In this document: positions 14,341-22,754 of the stretch, piece after piece
How the letters are laid out: each line of letters begins with the position of its first letter
How positions within the stretch are numbered: the first letter of the stretch is position 1
Assembly: GCA_023444095.1 (NCBI GenBank)
Contig: JAEZRP010000009.1
Coordinates: 1-38,064, forward strand
Source of the DNA: Bacillota bacterium
Lineage (GTDB): Bacteria; Bacillota; Clostridia; Christensenellales; Aristaeellaceae
DNA length: 38,064 nt
Direction: 5' to 3'
Notes under the pieces: generated by a model
Seen by the model: only the letters and a program-made list of their open reading frames with translations
What the model was told of the DNA's origin: nothing
Database searches by the model: none
Program-made: the position numbers and the translations under genes

Positions 14341-15267
14341 CTATTCGTCATCTGCGCTGCGCGTCGCGCGCTCCATATGCCTGCGCGTCAAAACCTCCGC
14401 CGCGTTGTAGCCCATCTGCTTGAGCCGGAAGTTGCTCGCCGCCACTTCCAGGACCGCCGCGATGTTGCGGCCCGGGTGAATGGGCAGAAGGAGGCGTGGG
14501 ATTCTCACGTCCAGAATCTCCGTGAAGTTGTCGGTGAGCCCGAGCCGGTCGTATTCCTTGCCGTCCTGCCACAGTTCGAGGTGCACCTCAAAATCGATGG
14601 ATTTCGACCGGATGATCGCGCCGATGCCGTACATGGTCGCGATGTCGATGATCCCGACGCCGCGGATCTCCATGAAATGGCGCACCAGCTCCGGCGCCTC
14701 GCCCACCAGCCGGTTTTCCGACACGCGCCGGATGTCCACCACGTCGTCGGCCACCAGCCGGTGGCCGCGGTTCACGAGCTCCAGCGCCGCCTCGCTCTTT
14801 CCGACGCCGCTGTTTCCGGTGATGAAGAGCCCCGAGCCGTACACGTCAACCAGTACGCCGTGCCGCGTCTCGCGGGGGGCGAGCGCGTCCGAGAGGAAGT
14901 TGATGACCTCCATCTCGCAGTGCGTCGTTTCCTGCTTGGCGGAGTAGATCGGAATCTTGCGCGCCGCGCCGAGAACCAGCATCTCGTCGAAGCAGGGGAG
15001 GCCCCGGCAGATGATGATGCAGGGAAGGTCGTAGCTGAAAAACTTCGTCAGCCGTTCGCGCCGGCTCGCCTCGTCGAGCATGGAAAGGTAAGTCATCTCC
15101 ACCTTGCCCAGAAGCTGCGGCCGCTCGTAGGCGAAAAAATCCCAATAGCCCGCGAGCTGCAGTCCCGGGCGATTGACGTTCGTGACCTCGATGGGCAGGT
15201 ACTTCCCTTCCGCCGGGATCACCGGCGAAAGCCGCATCGCCCGAACGAAATCCGCCTCCTTGACCAT
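14341..15267 (-). CDS. hprK: HPr kinase/phosphorylase
   Basis: A 308-residue bifunctional enzyme that phosphorylates and dephosphorylates Ser46 of HPr, the switch of carbon catabolite repression in Firmicutes. The Walker A motif GNSGVGKSE spans 151-159, Walker B is LVADD (171-175), and the family signature EIRGVGIID spans 200-208. The conserved His136 (RHGVL) lies just ahead of the P-loop, as expected. The N-terminal 130 residues match the HprK N-domain in size. It starts three bases after the HAD gene stop, with GGGAG inside the end of that gene, and is followed by glucokinase 34 bases later. Confidence 0.93.
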   Translation of the reverse strand: MVKEADFVRAMRLSPVIPAEGKYLPIEVTNVNRPGLQLAGYWDFFAYERPQLLGKVEMTYLSMLDEASRRERLTKFFSYDLPCIIICRGLPCFDEMLVLGAARKIPIYSAKQETTHCEMEVINFLSDALAPRETRHGVLVDVYGSGLFITGNSGVGKSEAALELVNRGHRLVADDVVDIRRVSENRLVGEAPELVRHFMEIRGVGIIDIATMYGIGAIIRSKSIDFEVHLELWQDGKEYDRLGLTDNFTEILDVRIPRLLLPIHPGRNIAAVLEVAASNFRLKQMGYNAAEVLTRRHMERATRSADDE

Positions 15268-15270
15268 GCG

Positions 15271-16083
15271 CTATGCTCCCTTCAGCTCGCCCGCGTCGAG
15301 CAGGCGCTCAATGACGATCGCGCAGCCATCCTGCGTGTTCGAGGGGCAGAAATGTTTGCACTGCTCCTTGACGCCCGCAGACGCGTTCTCGACACAGTAG
15401 CCGAGGCCAACGTAGTTTAGCATCGATACGTCGTTCTGCCCGTCGCCGAAGGCGAGCACTTCGCCGGGCGCGATACCGAGGGACGCGAGCGTCTTTTCGA
15501 GCGCGTCCTTCTTGTCAACCCCCTGCGCCACGATTTCGATGTAGTTCGGCCGGGACATCATGAACGAGACATCCGGGAACGCCGCGCGGAACGTTTCGAT
15601 ATTTTGGAGCGTGTCCTCCTTCTCACCGATGGCGAGAAGCTTTACCTGCGGGGACGATATCCACTCCGAGAGCGGCGTGCCTGTGATTTCGCAGTCCACC
15701 TTGATGCTCGCTTCGTACTGACCCGTATACTTTGTGCGCGCCGCGGCGTAGTAGCCCTCGCCGGGGTAGGCCTGCACATAGATGCCAAGCGCCTCCGCCA
15801 TTTTCAGAATGCCGCGCGCCGCCTCCATGGGCACCGTTCGCTTTTCGATCGCGCGCTTTTCCCTCCAATCGTAAACCATTGCGCCGTTATAGACGATGAG
15901 GGGCGCGTTGATCGAAAGCTGCTGCGCGAACGGCATGGTTGATTCGAGCATGCGCCCCGATGCGAGTACGATGGAAACGCCCGCGTCCATGGCCCGATTG
16001 AGAGCCCGCAGCGTGCGCGGGGCGATGATCCCCTCCCCGTTGAGGAGCGTGTCGTCCATGTCGGAGGCGATGAGTTTGAACAA
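15271..16083 (-). CDS. Cof-type HAD-IIB family phosphatase
   Basis: A 270-residue haloacid-dehalogenase superfamily hydrolase of the Cof subfamily, which dephosphorylates sugar phosphates or related small molecules. Motif I is SDMDDTLL with nucleophile Asp8 and acid Asp10, motif II is in VLASGR, and motif IV is FGDGQND. The large central cap is the IIB type. I take the TTG at 16083, giving MFKLIASDMDDTLL, because GAAGGG is nine bases upstream; an in-frame TTG at 16092 is only a base or two from that site. It leads the operon with hprK, glucokinase, pepT and the folate enzyme, behind a promoter at 16121-16149. Confidence 0.87.
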   Translation of the reverse strand: MFKLIASDMDDTLLNGEGIIAPRTLRALNRAMDAGVSIVLASGRMLESTMPFAQQLSINAPLIVYNGAMVYDWREKRAIEKRTVPMEAARGILKMAEALGIYVQAYPGEGYYAAARTKYTGQYEASIKVDCEITGTPLSEWISSPQVKLLAIGEKEDTLQNIETFRAAFPDVSFMMSRPNYIEIVAQGVDKKDALEKTLASLGIAPGEVLAFGDGQNDVSMLNYVGLGYCVENASAGVKEQCKHFCPSNTQDGCAIVIERLLDAGELKGA

Positions 16084-16120
16084 ATGCTTCAATCCCTTCG
16101 TATGTTACTTCCGTCTACTT

Positions 16121-16149
16121 ATTTTAATACATTTCCATCCCGCATGCAA
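16121..16149 (-). promoter_or_regulatory. Sigma-A promoter of the HAD-hprK operon
   Basis: On the minus strand: TTGCAT, a 17-base spacer, then TAAAAT. It gives a leader of about 30 bases. It is back-to-back with the plus-strand -10 box at 16171-16176, so the two divergent units share an AT-rich gap of under 100 bases. Confidence 0.7.
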
Positions 16150-16170
16150 CATTTCTTAATCAAAACGAGG

Positions 16171-16176
16171 TATAAT
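16171..16176 (+). promoter_or_regulatory. -10 box for the second MFS gene
   Basis: A consensus TATAAT on the plus strand. The -35 position 17 bases upstream is poor (AACATT). The leader would be about 100 bases. Confidence 0.5.
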
Positions 16177-16283
16177 AGCCTCTAATGGTCTTCTTGCGGA
16201 TCGCGGGTCGGCGGGCCGGATACGCAATTCGCACGCGGATAAACGAGAGAATAGCGGAAGCGATTGGATGAGGAGTCCTGCAA

Positions 16284-17480
16284 ATGCGAGAGTCGGAGCG
16301 CTTTCCAGCGCAATATGCCCTGTTCTTGATGGCCTATTACGTGACCAACTCGGTGTATCAGAGTTTCCTTCCAATTTACTTTAAGGAAAACCTCCATTTC
16401 AGCTCAACCCAGATCGGCACGATCTTTGCAGTCGTCGCCATCGTCTCGGTTTTGACGCAGCCCTTCTGGGGCGCGCGCGGCGACCGGGTGAAGAGCAGAA
16501 ACGCGCTGATTCGCATGTTGTGTGCGGCGGCTGCGGGCCTGATGCTCTCGATCCTGATGGCGAAGAGTTATCCCCTGGTGCTTCTTCTCATCTGCCTGTT
16601 CGCGAGCTTTTACATGTCCATTCAGCCGATGGGCGACTCCGTGATCCTTGAGTCGCTCCAGAAGCACGACCACCCCTTCGGGCCCATCCGGCTCGCGGGT
16701 GGGCTTTCGTTCGCCGTGTCCTCGACGCTGTTCGGCTGGATTCTGAACAGGTCGGGAAAGCCCGTGCTCGCCGTGTGGTTCACGGCGGGACTCCTGGGAT
16801 TTGTTCTGCTCTCGACGTTCGCGCTCCCCAGAACGCCCGGGCATCAGGCGGAGGGCGGCGCGCGCATGAGCATGACGAAGCTCTTTCAAATGAAGAACCT
16901 CATGCTGCTTCTGGTGTTTTCGATGCTGATCCAGGTCACGATGGGCTACTTCTATTCCTTCTTCTCGAATTATTTCGTCTCGCTCGACGGCGGAAACAGC
17001 GTGCTTCTGGGCTGGTGCTACTTTATTTCCGCCGTGGCCGAGATCCCATACCTCCTTTTGAGCGACAGGCTGTTCAAGAAGATCGGTGCGGGGAAGCTTC
17101 TGTGCATCGCAGCCGTCACGCTGTCCGCCCGCTGGATCGTGCTTGCTGTCTCAACGGATTACCGAGTCGTCATGGCGAGTCAGGTGCTCCACGGTTGGGG
17201 CTTTATCGTGATAACGGTCGCTGTCTCGAAGTACATCAGCATGGCGGTTCCCCGGGAACTCAGGGCATCGGGCCAGATGCTGCTCGCGGTGGTGAGCATC
17301 GGCATCTCGCGCGCCATCGGGAACCTGGGTGGCGGGCTTCTCGCGGATGCGATGGGCCTTCAGAAGGTCTACATCATCTCGACCGCGATCTGTCTCGTGT
17401 CCTTTGTCCTTTTCGCTCCGTATTTTCTCAGGCAGCCGGCGCTCAACGGCACGGAGGGGCGTTTGACGGAGCGGGGGTAA
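16284..17480 (+). CDS. Major facilitator superfamily transporter (MFS_1-like)
   Basis: A 398-residue carrier with about 12 predicted membrane helices. The opening AQYALFLMAYYVTNSVYQSFLPIYF and the loop motif GARGDRVKSR (about 64-73) fit the MFS_1-like group that contains nucleoside and oligosaccharide/proton symporters. The substrate cannot be told from sequence. AGGAG lies eight bases before the ATG. It diverges from the HAD-hprK operon, with both promoters in the shared gap. No strong terminator follows, only a 7-bp hairpin at 17497-17515. Confidence 0.85.
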   Translation: MRESERFPAQYALFLMAYYVTNSVYQSFLPIYFKENLHFSSTQIGTIFAVVAIVSVLTQPFWGARGDRVKSRNALIRMLCAAAAGLMLSILMAKSYPLVLLLICLFASFYMSIQPMGDSVILESLQKHDHPFGPIRLAGGLSFAVSSTLFGWILNRSGKPVLAVWFTAGLLGFVLLSTFALPRTPGHQAEGGARMSMTKLFQMKNLMLLLVFSMLIQVTMGYFYSFFSNYFVSLDGGNSVLLGWCYFISAVAEIPYLLLSDRLFKKIGAGKLLCIAAVTLSARWIVLAVSTDYRVVMASQVLHGWGFIVITVAVSKYISMAVPRELRASGQMLLAVVSIGISRAIGNLGGGLLADAMGLQKVYIISTAICLVSFVLFAPYFLRQPALNGTEGRLTERG

Positions 17481-17496
17481 GGTTTATATCAACAAC

Positions 17497-17515
17497 AATC
17501 GCGGTTGGCGCGATT
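17497..17515 (+). terminator. Weak terminator-like hairpin after the MFS gene
   Basis: AATCGCG pairs with CGCGATT around GTTGG. Only a short T stretch follows directly (TTTCGACCATTTTT), so termination is possible but may be inefficient. Confidence 0.35.
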
Positions 17516-17572
17516 TCGACCATTTTTCTATGCGAAACCGGAAACTTTTCGCGTGCGCGTTTGGTCAAACTG

Positions 17573-17581
17573 TGGTATCAT
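17573..17581 (+). promoter_or_regulatory. Extended -10 promoter for the first secreted paralog
   Basis: TGG-TATCAT is an extended -10 box 30 bases before the start codon, leaving the GGAGGTAGAG ribosome binding site in the leader. The -35 region is GC-rich and poor. Confidence 0.45.
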
Positions 17582-17611
17582 TATGAGTAGAAAAAACGGA
17601 GGTAGAGTGAC

Positions 17612-19063
17612 ATGAAAAAGCTGATCACGACCCTTTCGGCCATCATCGCGATTCTTCTGATCGCCTCTCCCGTCATGGCGAGCGCGGAGACGATCCCCGT
17701 GATGGCCCTGCAGCTTTCAGACCCGGTGGTCTATATGAATGACGAACCCATCGTCGACATGACGGGGCTTATGCTCCAGCTCGCGGGCGGTGCCACCTCG
17801 GACGGCGCGCTGACGCAGCTCTTTGTCGATGTGTTCGCGGGCGGCGAAAACGTCAATTCCGCGGTGCTCCAGCTTGACGAGAACGGCGTCGCCGGTTATC
17901 TGGGCGGCATGACGAGCGCGTACGGCGTGTCTTCCGAGGCGATGGGCGAGATGCCCGTCGAGATTTTCGGCATGACGAACCTGAACGAGTTCCTCACTGC
18001 GCTTGAGGACTGGACGCTGTTCGAGGATTTCGGGGCACTCGTCACGGACTTTGCGGAGAATGGAATCACCTACGGCGAGCCCGAGACCATCGAGGTCGAC
18101 CTCGCGGCGGGCAAGACGAGCATGACATACGTGCCCATGACCGCCGACGCGACCGAGCTGACCTATTCCTTCCTGGACCTTCTTGAGAATGACAAGATCA
18201 TCGGATCCATGTTCTCCTCCGCGGCCGAACTGCCCGACGGCGCGAGCATGTCCGACATGCTCCGGGAGGCTGGTTTCAACTATACGGTCACCGGCGGCGT
18301 AGCCACGACGGATGACGGCTTAAGCGTCATGATGGATCTCAACTACGTCATCGAAATGAGCGAGGAGACCGTTCAGGCGGAAATGAACATGCTGATGGAC
18401 GGCAGCATGGGCGATACCCAGTACTTGACCATGACGTACACCATGAGCCCGGAAGGCGCCGACGAGTCTGTCACGATGACGATGAACGGCACCGTGGTCG
18501 GCGAGGACGTGACACTCGAGGGAAGCATGACCAGCGACTTCCAGGATGCGAGCGAGAACATCGAAGCAAACTTCTCGTTGACCTACGCTTCCGCCGCGGG
18601 CGCGGGCGCGGGCACCGACAAGCTCGACTTCTCCTTTGAGATGCCTGGCGAAGGCTCCATGACGCTGAGCGCATACGCCGTCGAGGCGACGGGCGAGACC
18701 CACCTAGACTTCAACGTGAAGGATGACTATACGGACGTGTCCGCGTACTTCACCTTCACCCCCGCCGCGGCTGCGGACGAAAGCGTCCTCTTCTCCGGCA
18801 CGCTTGAACTCGGCATGAACGACGGCACCGACACCTACTCGGTCACCTGCCCCGTCAGCCTCATTTCGACCACGATCGAAACGGACGATTTCTACATCGC
18901 GCCCGAAAACGTGATCGACTTCTCCACCATGACCGAAGAGGAGTCGCAGGCGGCGCAGACCGAGCTTAGCATGGTGATGATCCAGATGCTCACCAAGATC
19001 GAGATGGCGGTTCCCGGACTCGAGGGACTGACCTCCGAGATGATGGGTACCGCACAGCAGTAA
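17612..19063 (+). CDS. Secreted acidic Met-rich protein, paralog A of a pair
   Basis: A 483-residue protein of no family I recognise. Residues 1-25 are a clear Sec signal peptide (MKKL, hydrophobic core, then VMASA before ET), with no lipobox and no later membrane helix, so it should be exported. The mature part is strongly acidic and unusually rich in methionine (about 37 by my count). Repeating beta-strand-like stretches of alternating polar and hydrophobic residues fill the middle, and a short AGAGAG linker occurs near residue 330. It shares colinear blocks with the protein at 20061-21503: SDPV.Y..DEP near the N-terminus, LGGMT.AY near 98, and TTI.TDDFYI.P near 420. GGAGG precedes the ATG; a terminator follows at 19085-19110. 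Confidence 0.8.
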   Translation: MKKLITTLSAIIAILLIASPVMASAETIPVMALQLSDPVVYMNDEPIVDMTGLMLQLAGGATSDGALTQLFVDVFAGGENVNSAVLQLDENGVAGYLGGMTSAYGVSSEAMGEMPVEIFGMTNLNEFLTALEDWTLFEDFGALVTDFAENGITYGEPETIEVDLAAGKTSMTYVPMTADATELTYSFLDLLENDKIIGSMFSSAAELPDGASMSDMLREAGFNYTVTGGVATTDDGLSVMMDLNYVIEMSEETVQAEMNMLMDGSMGDTQYLTMTYTMSPEGADESVTMTMNGTVVGEDVTLEGSMTSDFQDASENIEANFSLTYASAAGAGAGTDKLDFSFEMPGEGSMTLSAYAVEATGETHLDFNVKDDYTDVSAYFTFTPAAAADESVLFSGTLELGMNDGTDTYSVTCPVSLISTTIETDDFYIAPENVIDFSTMTEEESQAAQTELSMVMIQMLTKIEMAVPGLEGLTSEMMGTAQQ

Positions 19064-19084
19064 ACCGAAAACGACAGACGAAGG

Positions 19085-19110
19085 CGCGGCTCCCACGGGA
19101 GCTGCGTTTT
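19085..19110 (+). terminator. Intrinsic terminator between paralog A and dapF
   Basis: A 9-bp stem CGCGGCTCC/GGAGCTGCG (one wobble pair) with the loop CACG, followed by TTTT. The short U-tract suggests partial termination, with some readthrough into dapF, for which no separate promoter was seen. Confidence 0.6.
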
Positions 19111-19129
19111 CGCAACCGGGGGATGCGAT

Positions 19130-19918
19130 ATGGATTTTATCAAGATGCACGGACTTGGCAACGACTTCATCGTACTCGACCTTCTGGACCATGCGCCTCC
19201 GGCGGACCCCGCCGCGCTCGCGCGCGAGGTCTGCGACAGACACTTCGCGGTCGGCGCGGACGGACTGGCCCTGATCCTGCCCTCCGGTCGGGCGGACGCG
19301 CGCATGCGCATCTTCAATCCCGACGGCTCCGAACCAGAAATGTGCGGAAACGCCGTGCGCTGCGTGGCGAAGTATCTCTTTGAGGCGGGTCTGGCGCGGG
19401 GAGAGCGCGTCGCGGTCGAAACCGGCGCGGGCATCAAGGACATGCACGTCTTTTCCGAAAACGGGAAGGCCGTCTCGGTCTCGGTCGATATGGGTAAGCC
19501 GCTGGAAATGGGGCGCGTGGAATTCGCGATCGAAGGCGCGCGCGCCGAATTTACGCGCGTCTCGATGGGCAATCCCCACGCCGTGACCTACTCGCTCTAT
19601 CCCGACGACGAAACCTTTTGCAAGCACGGTCCGCGCCTCGAGCGCGATCCGGCGTTTCCGGAGGGAACGAACGTGGAATTCTGCAAGGTCGTCGACCGGG
19701 GACACATCCGCGTGCGCGTGTGGGAACGCGGGGCGGGCCCGACGCTCGCCTGCGGAACCGGCGCGGGGGCGTCCCTCTTCGCGGGCGTTTTGGCGGGGCT
19801 GATTGATCGCCGCGCGGTCGTGACGCTTCCGGGGGGCGACCTCGAATACGAAATGACGGACGACGGCCACGCCATCATGACGGGCCCTGCCGCGGAAGCA
19901 TTCCGGGGAACGTTCTGA
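19130..19918 (+). CDS. dapF: Diaminopimelate epimerase
   Basis: A 262-residue cofactor-independent racemase that converts LL- to meso-diaminopimelate for lysine and peptidoglycan synthesis. The two catalytic cysteines are in place: Cys72 in EMCGNAVRC and Cys208 in LACGTGAGAS. The N-terminal KMHGLGNDFI and the central SMGNPHAV motif are typical, and length is normal. The start has a GGGGG stretch upstream. It lies alone between the two secreted paralogs, in the same direction, with a U-tract-less hairpin after it. Presence of dapF implies meso-DAP in the wall or at least for lysine. Confidence 0.94.
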   Translation: MDFIKMHGLGNDFIVLDLLDHAPPADPAALAREVCDRHFAVGADGLALILPSGRADARMRIFNPDGSEPEMCGNAVRCVAKYLFEAGLARGERVAVETGAGIKDMHVFSENGKAVSVSVDMGKPLEMGRVEFAIEGARAEFTRVSMGNPHAVTYSLYPDDETFCKHGPRLERDPAFPEGTNVEFCKVVDRGHIRVRVWERGAGPTLACGTGAGASLFAGVLAGLIDRRAVVTLPGGDLEYEMTDDGHAIMTGPAAEAFRGTF

Positions 19919-19920
19919 GA

Positions 19921-19948
19921 AAGGGCGCGGTCAAGAGGCCGCGCCCTT
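19921..19948 (+). terminator. Strong hairpin after dapF
   Basis: AAGGGCGCGG pairs with CCGCGCCCTT, extended by a wobble and a C-G pair to 12 bp, with loop AAGA. It starts two bases after the dapF stop. No U-tract follows, so it may be a terminator aided by other factors or an mRNA-end stabiliser. Confidence 0.5.
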
Positions 19949-20011
19949 CGCGTACCCGCGAATCGAACGCGCGATAAAATATCGCAAGCCGACCCATTGA
20001 GTGGAAAATTA

Positions 20012-20020
20012 TGTTATAAT
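20012..20020 (+). promoter_or_regulatory. Extended -10 promoter for the second secreted paralog
   Basis: TGT-TATAAT is a perfect extended -10 box. The leader is about 35 bases and carries GGAGGTG. Confidence 0.65.
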
Positions 20021-20060
20021 GCGAGGAAGGATTCGCATCGATATGACGGAGGTGGGGAAA

Positions 20061-21503
20061 TTGAGGAAGCTATGCGTCGCCCTTTCGCTCGCCCTTTTGG
20101 TCGCGCTCCTGCACGCAGGAGCGCTCGCCGAGACGATCGTGGTCGAGGTCACGCAGATTTCAGATCCGGTGCTTTATCTCGACGACGAGCCGTATCTCGA
20201 TCTGAGCGGACTCACGCTTCAGTTTACGGGAGGCGAGACCGAGGACGGCTCGCTCGCACAGTATTTCATTGATCTGTACGCGGACGAAACGAACATCAAT
20301 TCCGTGATCGCGCAGAAGAGCGGCGATGTGGTCTCCTTCTTCCTCGGCGGGATGACGAACGCCTATTCTATGCCCATGGACGAGTTTGAGGCGGAGATCG
20401 GCTCGCTCCAGGGCGGCTATGCCGACGGGCTCGAGGACTTCCATTTCGAGGAATGGGCGCTGCCCGGGGACGTCGGGATGCTGCTTCTGGACTTCATTGC
20501 CGAAAACACCGATCCTGCGGGCGCGCGCGAGATCGAGGTTTCACTCGGCGCTGGCGAAACGATTATGATCGAAACGCCCTTTGCGGGCGACTGCACGCAG
20601 CTTTTCCGCGACATCGCAATGGAGATGGATCGGGATACGCTGCTCTCCAGCCTGCTCGCGTCCATGGAGACCGGGTATCCGGGCTATGCATACTTTCTCC
20701 GGGCCACCGATTTCCGTGCGACAATCGCGGGCAGAATCGCACAGACGGCGGACGGGGAAAGCGCGCGCGCGACCCTGACGCTCGAACTATCGCAGGGCGG
20801 CGATCATATCCACTATGCGCTCGACGCGCTGTTCGACGGGAGCGAGGACGCTCAACTGATCGACCTCAAGTATATGATGATCAGAGACGATTTCACGGAA
20901 ACCGTCCAGATCAACGGCAGCATCGACGGCACGGCGCTCGACTTTTCCGCCACCATCATCGACGACGGCGCGGACGACGATGGTGACGCGCTCTACGACG
21001 TGCAACTTCAGGTGACGCCGGGCAGGGACACCGCGAGCGGCAAGGATTCGTTCTCACTCACCATCAGGGAGGAGTACGAGAACGTCAAGGTCGTCCTGAG
21101 CGGCTACATGGTCGAGCGCACCGGCGAGGCGCGCGTCGATCTCGCGCTGAAGGACGAGTATGACGACATCCGGGGATACCTCGCCTATCTGCCAGACGAC
21201 GCGCCTGGGGACGGCGCGGCGACGAGCGGCATGATCGAGTTTGGCGGCGACGACGGCTACGAGGCCTTCAAGTTTACCTGCGCCGTTCGCACCTTCGAGA
21301 CGACCATCGACACGGACGATTTCTACATCGACCCGTCGACCGCCGTGGAGATCTCCGGCATGAGCGCAATGGAGGAACAGGCGGCGCTCGCCGAACTTCA
21401 GCAGGTGCTCTTAGATTCTTTCGAAAAGCTCGAGGACGCGTCGCCGGCTCTGCGCGGCATCGTCGACGGGATGTTCGGCTTCTCCTACGACGAGATGTAC
21501 TGA
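20061..21503 (+). CDS. Secreted acidic protein, paralog B of a pair
   Basis: A 480-residue exported protein of unknown function, the paralog of the one at 17612-19063. Residues 1-23 form a Sec signal peptide (MRKL, hydrophobic core, then AGALA before ET). The mature protein is very acidic, with Asp-rich stretches. Colinear shared blocks include SDPVLYLDDEP, the FFLGGMTNAY region, and TTIDTDDFYIDP in the last 80 residues. The start is TTG 20061: GGAGG lies eight bases upstream and the signal peptide begins right there, whereas the ATG at 20001 would add 20 residues ahead of it. Paralog B is less methionine-rich than A. Its own extended -10 promoter lies upstream; a long hairpin at 21547-21583 separates it from azlD. 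Confidence 0.8.
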   Translation: MRKLCVALSLALLVALLHAGALAETIVVEVTQISDPVLYLDDEPYLDLSGLTLQFTGGETEDGSLAQYFIDLYADETNINSVIAQKSGDVVSFFLGGMTNAYSMPMDEFEAEIGSLQGGYADGLEDFHFEEWALPGDVGMLLLDFIAENTDPAGAREIEVSLGAGETIMIETPFAGDCTQLFRDIAMEMDRDTLLSSLLASMETGYPGYAYFLRATDFRATIAGRIAQTADGESARATLTLELSQGGDHIHYALDALFDGSEDAQLIDLKYMMIRDDFTETVQINGSIDGTALDFSATIIDDGADDDGDALYDVQLQVTPGRDTASGKDSFSLTIREEYENVKVVLSGYMVERTGEARVDLALKDEYDDIRGYLAYLPDDAPGDGAATSGMIEFGGDDGYEAFKFTCAVRTFETTIDTDDFYIDPSTAVEISGMSAMEEQAALAELQQVLLDSFEKLEDASPALRGIVDGMFGFSYDEMY

Positions 21504-21546
21504 CGGGAGAGGGCAGGGGGCATACTGCGGGAGGCTTTCCATTGTC

Positions 21547-21583
21547 TTCGGCGGCGCGAGGGTCAAGACCCCGCGCCGCCGAA
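21547..21583. terminator. Long bidirectional hairpin between convergent genes
   Basis: TTCGGCGGCGCG pairs perfectly with CGCGCCGCCGAA over 12 bp, and the interior (GGGTC...GACCC) can extend the stem. It lies midway between the convergent stops of paralog B and azlD. No U-tract on either side, so it is probably a barrier or 3'-end structure used by both. Confidence 0.5.
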
Positions 21584-21610
21584 TCCATGCCTTGCGCGAA
21601 CGATGCCGGG

Positions 21611-21913
21611 TTACGCGAAAAGTTCGACGAGGTACACAACCGCGCAGCAGGCGACGGCGACCTTGAAAAGGCCCGCGCCGCGCCACGCGAGCACGATGCC
21701 GCAGGCGAGCGCGGCAAGCCCGGCGCAGCCGCTCTCCGTCGCGTCCATGATGGCGGGAAACGTCATGACCGATAGGGTGACGTAAGGGACGTAGTAGAGG
21801 AAGGAGCGGACCGCGCGGTTTTTGATCTCCCTGCGGATGAGGGTAAGCGGCAAGGCGCGGACCAGATACGTCACGACCGCCATGACGAGGATGTAGAGCC
21901 AGGCGTTACGCAT
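21611..21913 (-). CDS. azlD: AzlD family branched-chain amino acid transport protein
   Basis: A 100-residue protein with about four hydrophobic segments, the small partner of AzlC in a two-part exporter for branched-chain amino acids (and analogues). The motif VMAVVTYLVRALPLTLI near the N-terminus and YVPYVTLSVMTFPA in the middle are characteristic. The start overlaps the end of azlC by eight bases, which indicates translational coupling. The gene ends facing the plus-strand secreted protein, with a 12-bp hairpin between. Confidence 0.88.
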   Translation of the reverse strand: MRNAWLYILVMAVVTYLVRALPLTLIRREIKNRAVRSFLYYVPYVTLSVMTFPAIMDATESGCAGLAALACGIVLAWRGAGLFKVAVACCAVVYLVELFA

Positions 21914-22622
21914 CCTTCGCCTCCCGGATCGGCGCGAGGAGCGCGGCCGCCGCGGAGATCGCGACGGTCAGAACGATCGTCTTGATGCCCGAGGACAGAT
22001 TCTTCAGTGCGGGCAGGCGCGACGCCGCGAAGCTCAGCGCCATCGAAAGAAGAACGAGCCTGCGCACGACGCGGGACTGCTTCGCCGGGGGAACGAAGAT
22101 CGCGATGAACATGCCATAGAGCCCCACCGCGAGCGCGTTTACGACGGAGATGGGGAGGACGTTTCCCATCGCGACGCCCAGGAGCGTGCCCAGCGCCCAT
22201 CCGGGGCAGGCGAGCGCGATCGCGCCGTAGGCGTAAAAGGGATTGAGACTGCCCGGCGCCGAGATTGAGACGCCGTAGACTTCGTCCGTCACATACCAGC
22301 CGATGAGAAGCCTGTGGATCAGGGGCGTGTCCGGCGCAAGCTTCTGGCTCAACGAAAAAGACATGAGCAGGTAACGCGCGTTCGCCACCAGTTCCATGAT
22401 CGCGACCTCGAGGTAGCTCGCCTGCGCGGCCATGAGGGTGAACCCCACGAATTCCCCTGCCGAGGCGTTGATGAGAAAGCTCGCGAGCGTCGCCTGTGCG
22501 GCCGTCAGTCCCGCGCCCTTCGCGGTGATCCCCAGCGTGAACGCAACCGCCAGATATCCGAGTCCGATCGGGATGCCCGCCTTTAGGCCCCGCGCAAACC
22601 AGGCCCCATTCGTATCCTTCAT
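21906..22622 (-). CDS. azlC: AzlC family branched-chain amino acid exporter subunit
   Basis: A 238-residue membrane protein, the large subunit of the AzlCD exporter. The N-terminal GLKAGIPIGLGYLAVAFTLGI and the following FLINASAGEFVGFTLM are diagnostic. I start at ATG 22622 (MKDTNGAWF), with AAGGAC nine bases upstream; an earlier ATG 21 bases upstream and a further in-frame start at 22682 exist but lack good sites and run toward the repeat. It follows melA by 187 bases in the same direction, and that gap is filled by a palindromic repeat rather than a promoter I can recognise. Confidence 0.87.
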   Translation of the reverse strand: MKDTNGAWFARGLKAGIPIGLGYLAVAFTLGITAKGAGLTAAQATLASFLINASAGEFVGFTLMAAQASYLEVAIMELVANARYLLMSFSLSQKLAPDTPLIHRLLIGWYVTDEVYGVSISAPGSLNPFYAYGAIALACPGWALGTLLGVAMGNVLPISVVNALAVGLYGMFIAIFVPPAKQSRVVRRLVLLSMALSFAASRLPALKNLSSGIKTIVLTVAISAAAALLAPIREAKDA

Positions 22623-22681
22623 GTCCTCAAGTCCTTGTCGCATGATGCCGGAACACCCTTGCTCCGATGATTTCAAACGCA

Positions 22682-22721
22682 AATCGGTCGCTCGGGGCCT
22701 AAGCCCCCGAGCGATCCGACG
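22682..22721 (-). repeat. Palindromic intergenic repeat, copy 1 core
   Basis: On the minus strand the core reads CGTCGGATCGCTCGGGG, a seven-base loop region, then CCCCGAGCGACCGA: a 10-bp perfect stem. The plus-strand core at 33094-33130 has the same arms with a five-base loop. On the melA side another palindrome, AAGGGACA-T-TGTCCCTT (22755-22771), accompanies it. Both lie between melA and azlC. Confidence 0.75.
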
Positions 22722-22754
22722 AGCGATCTTTGATTTTCCTGTTTCGGGATTCTA

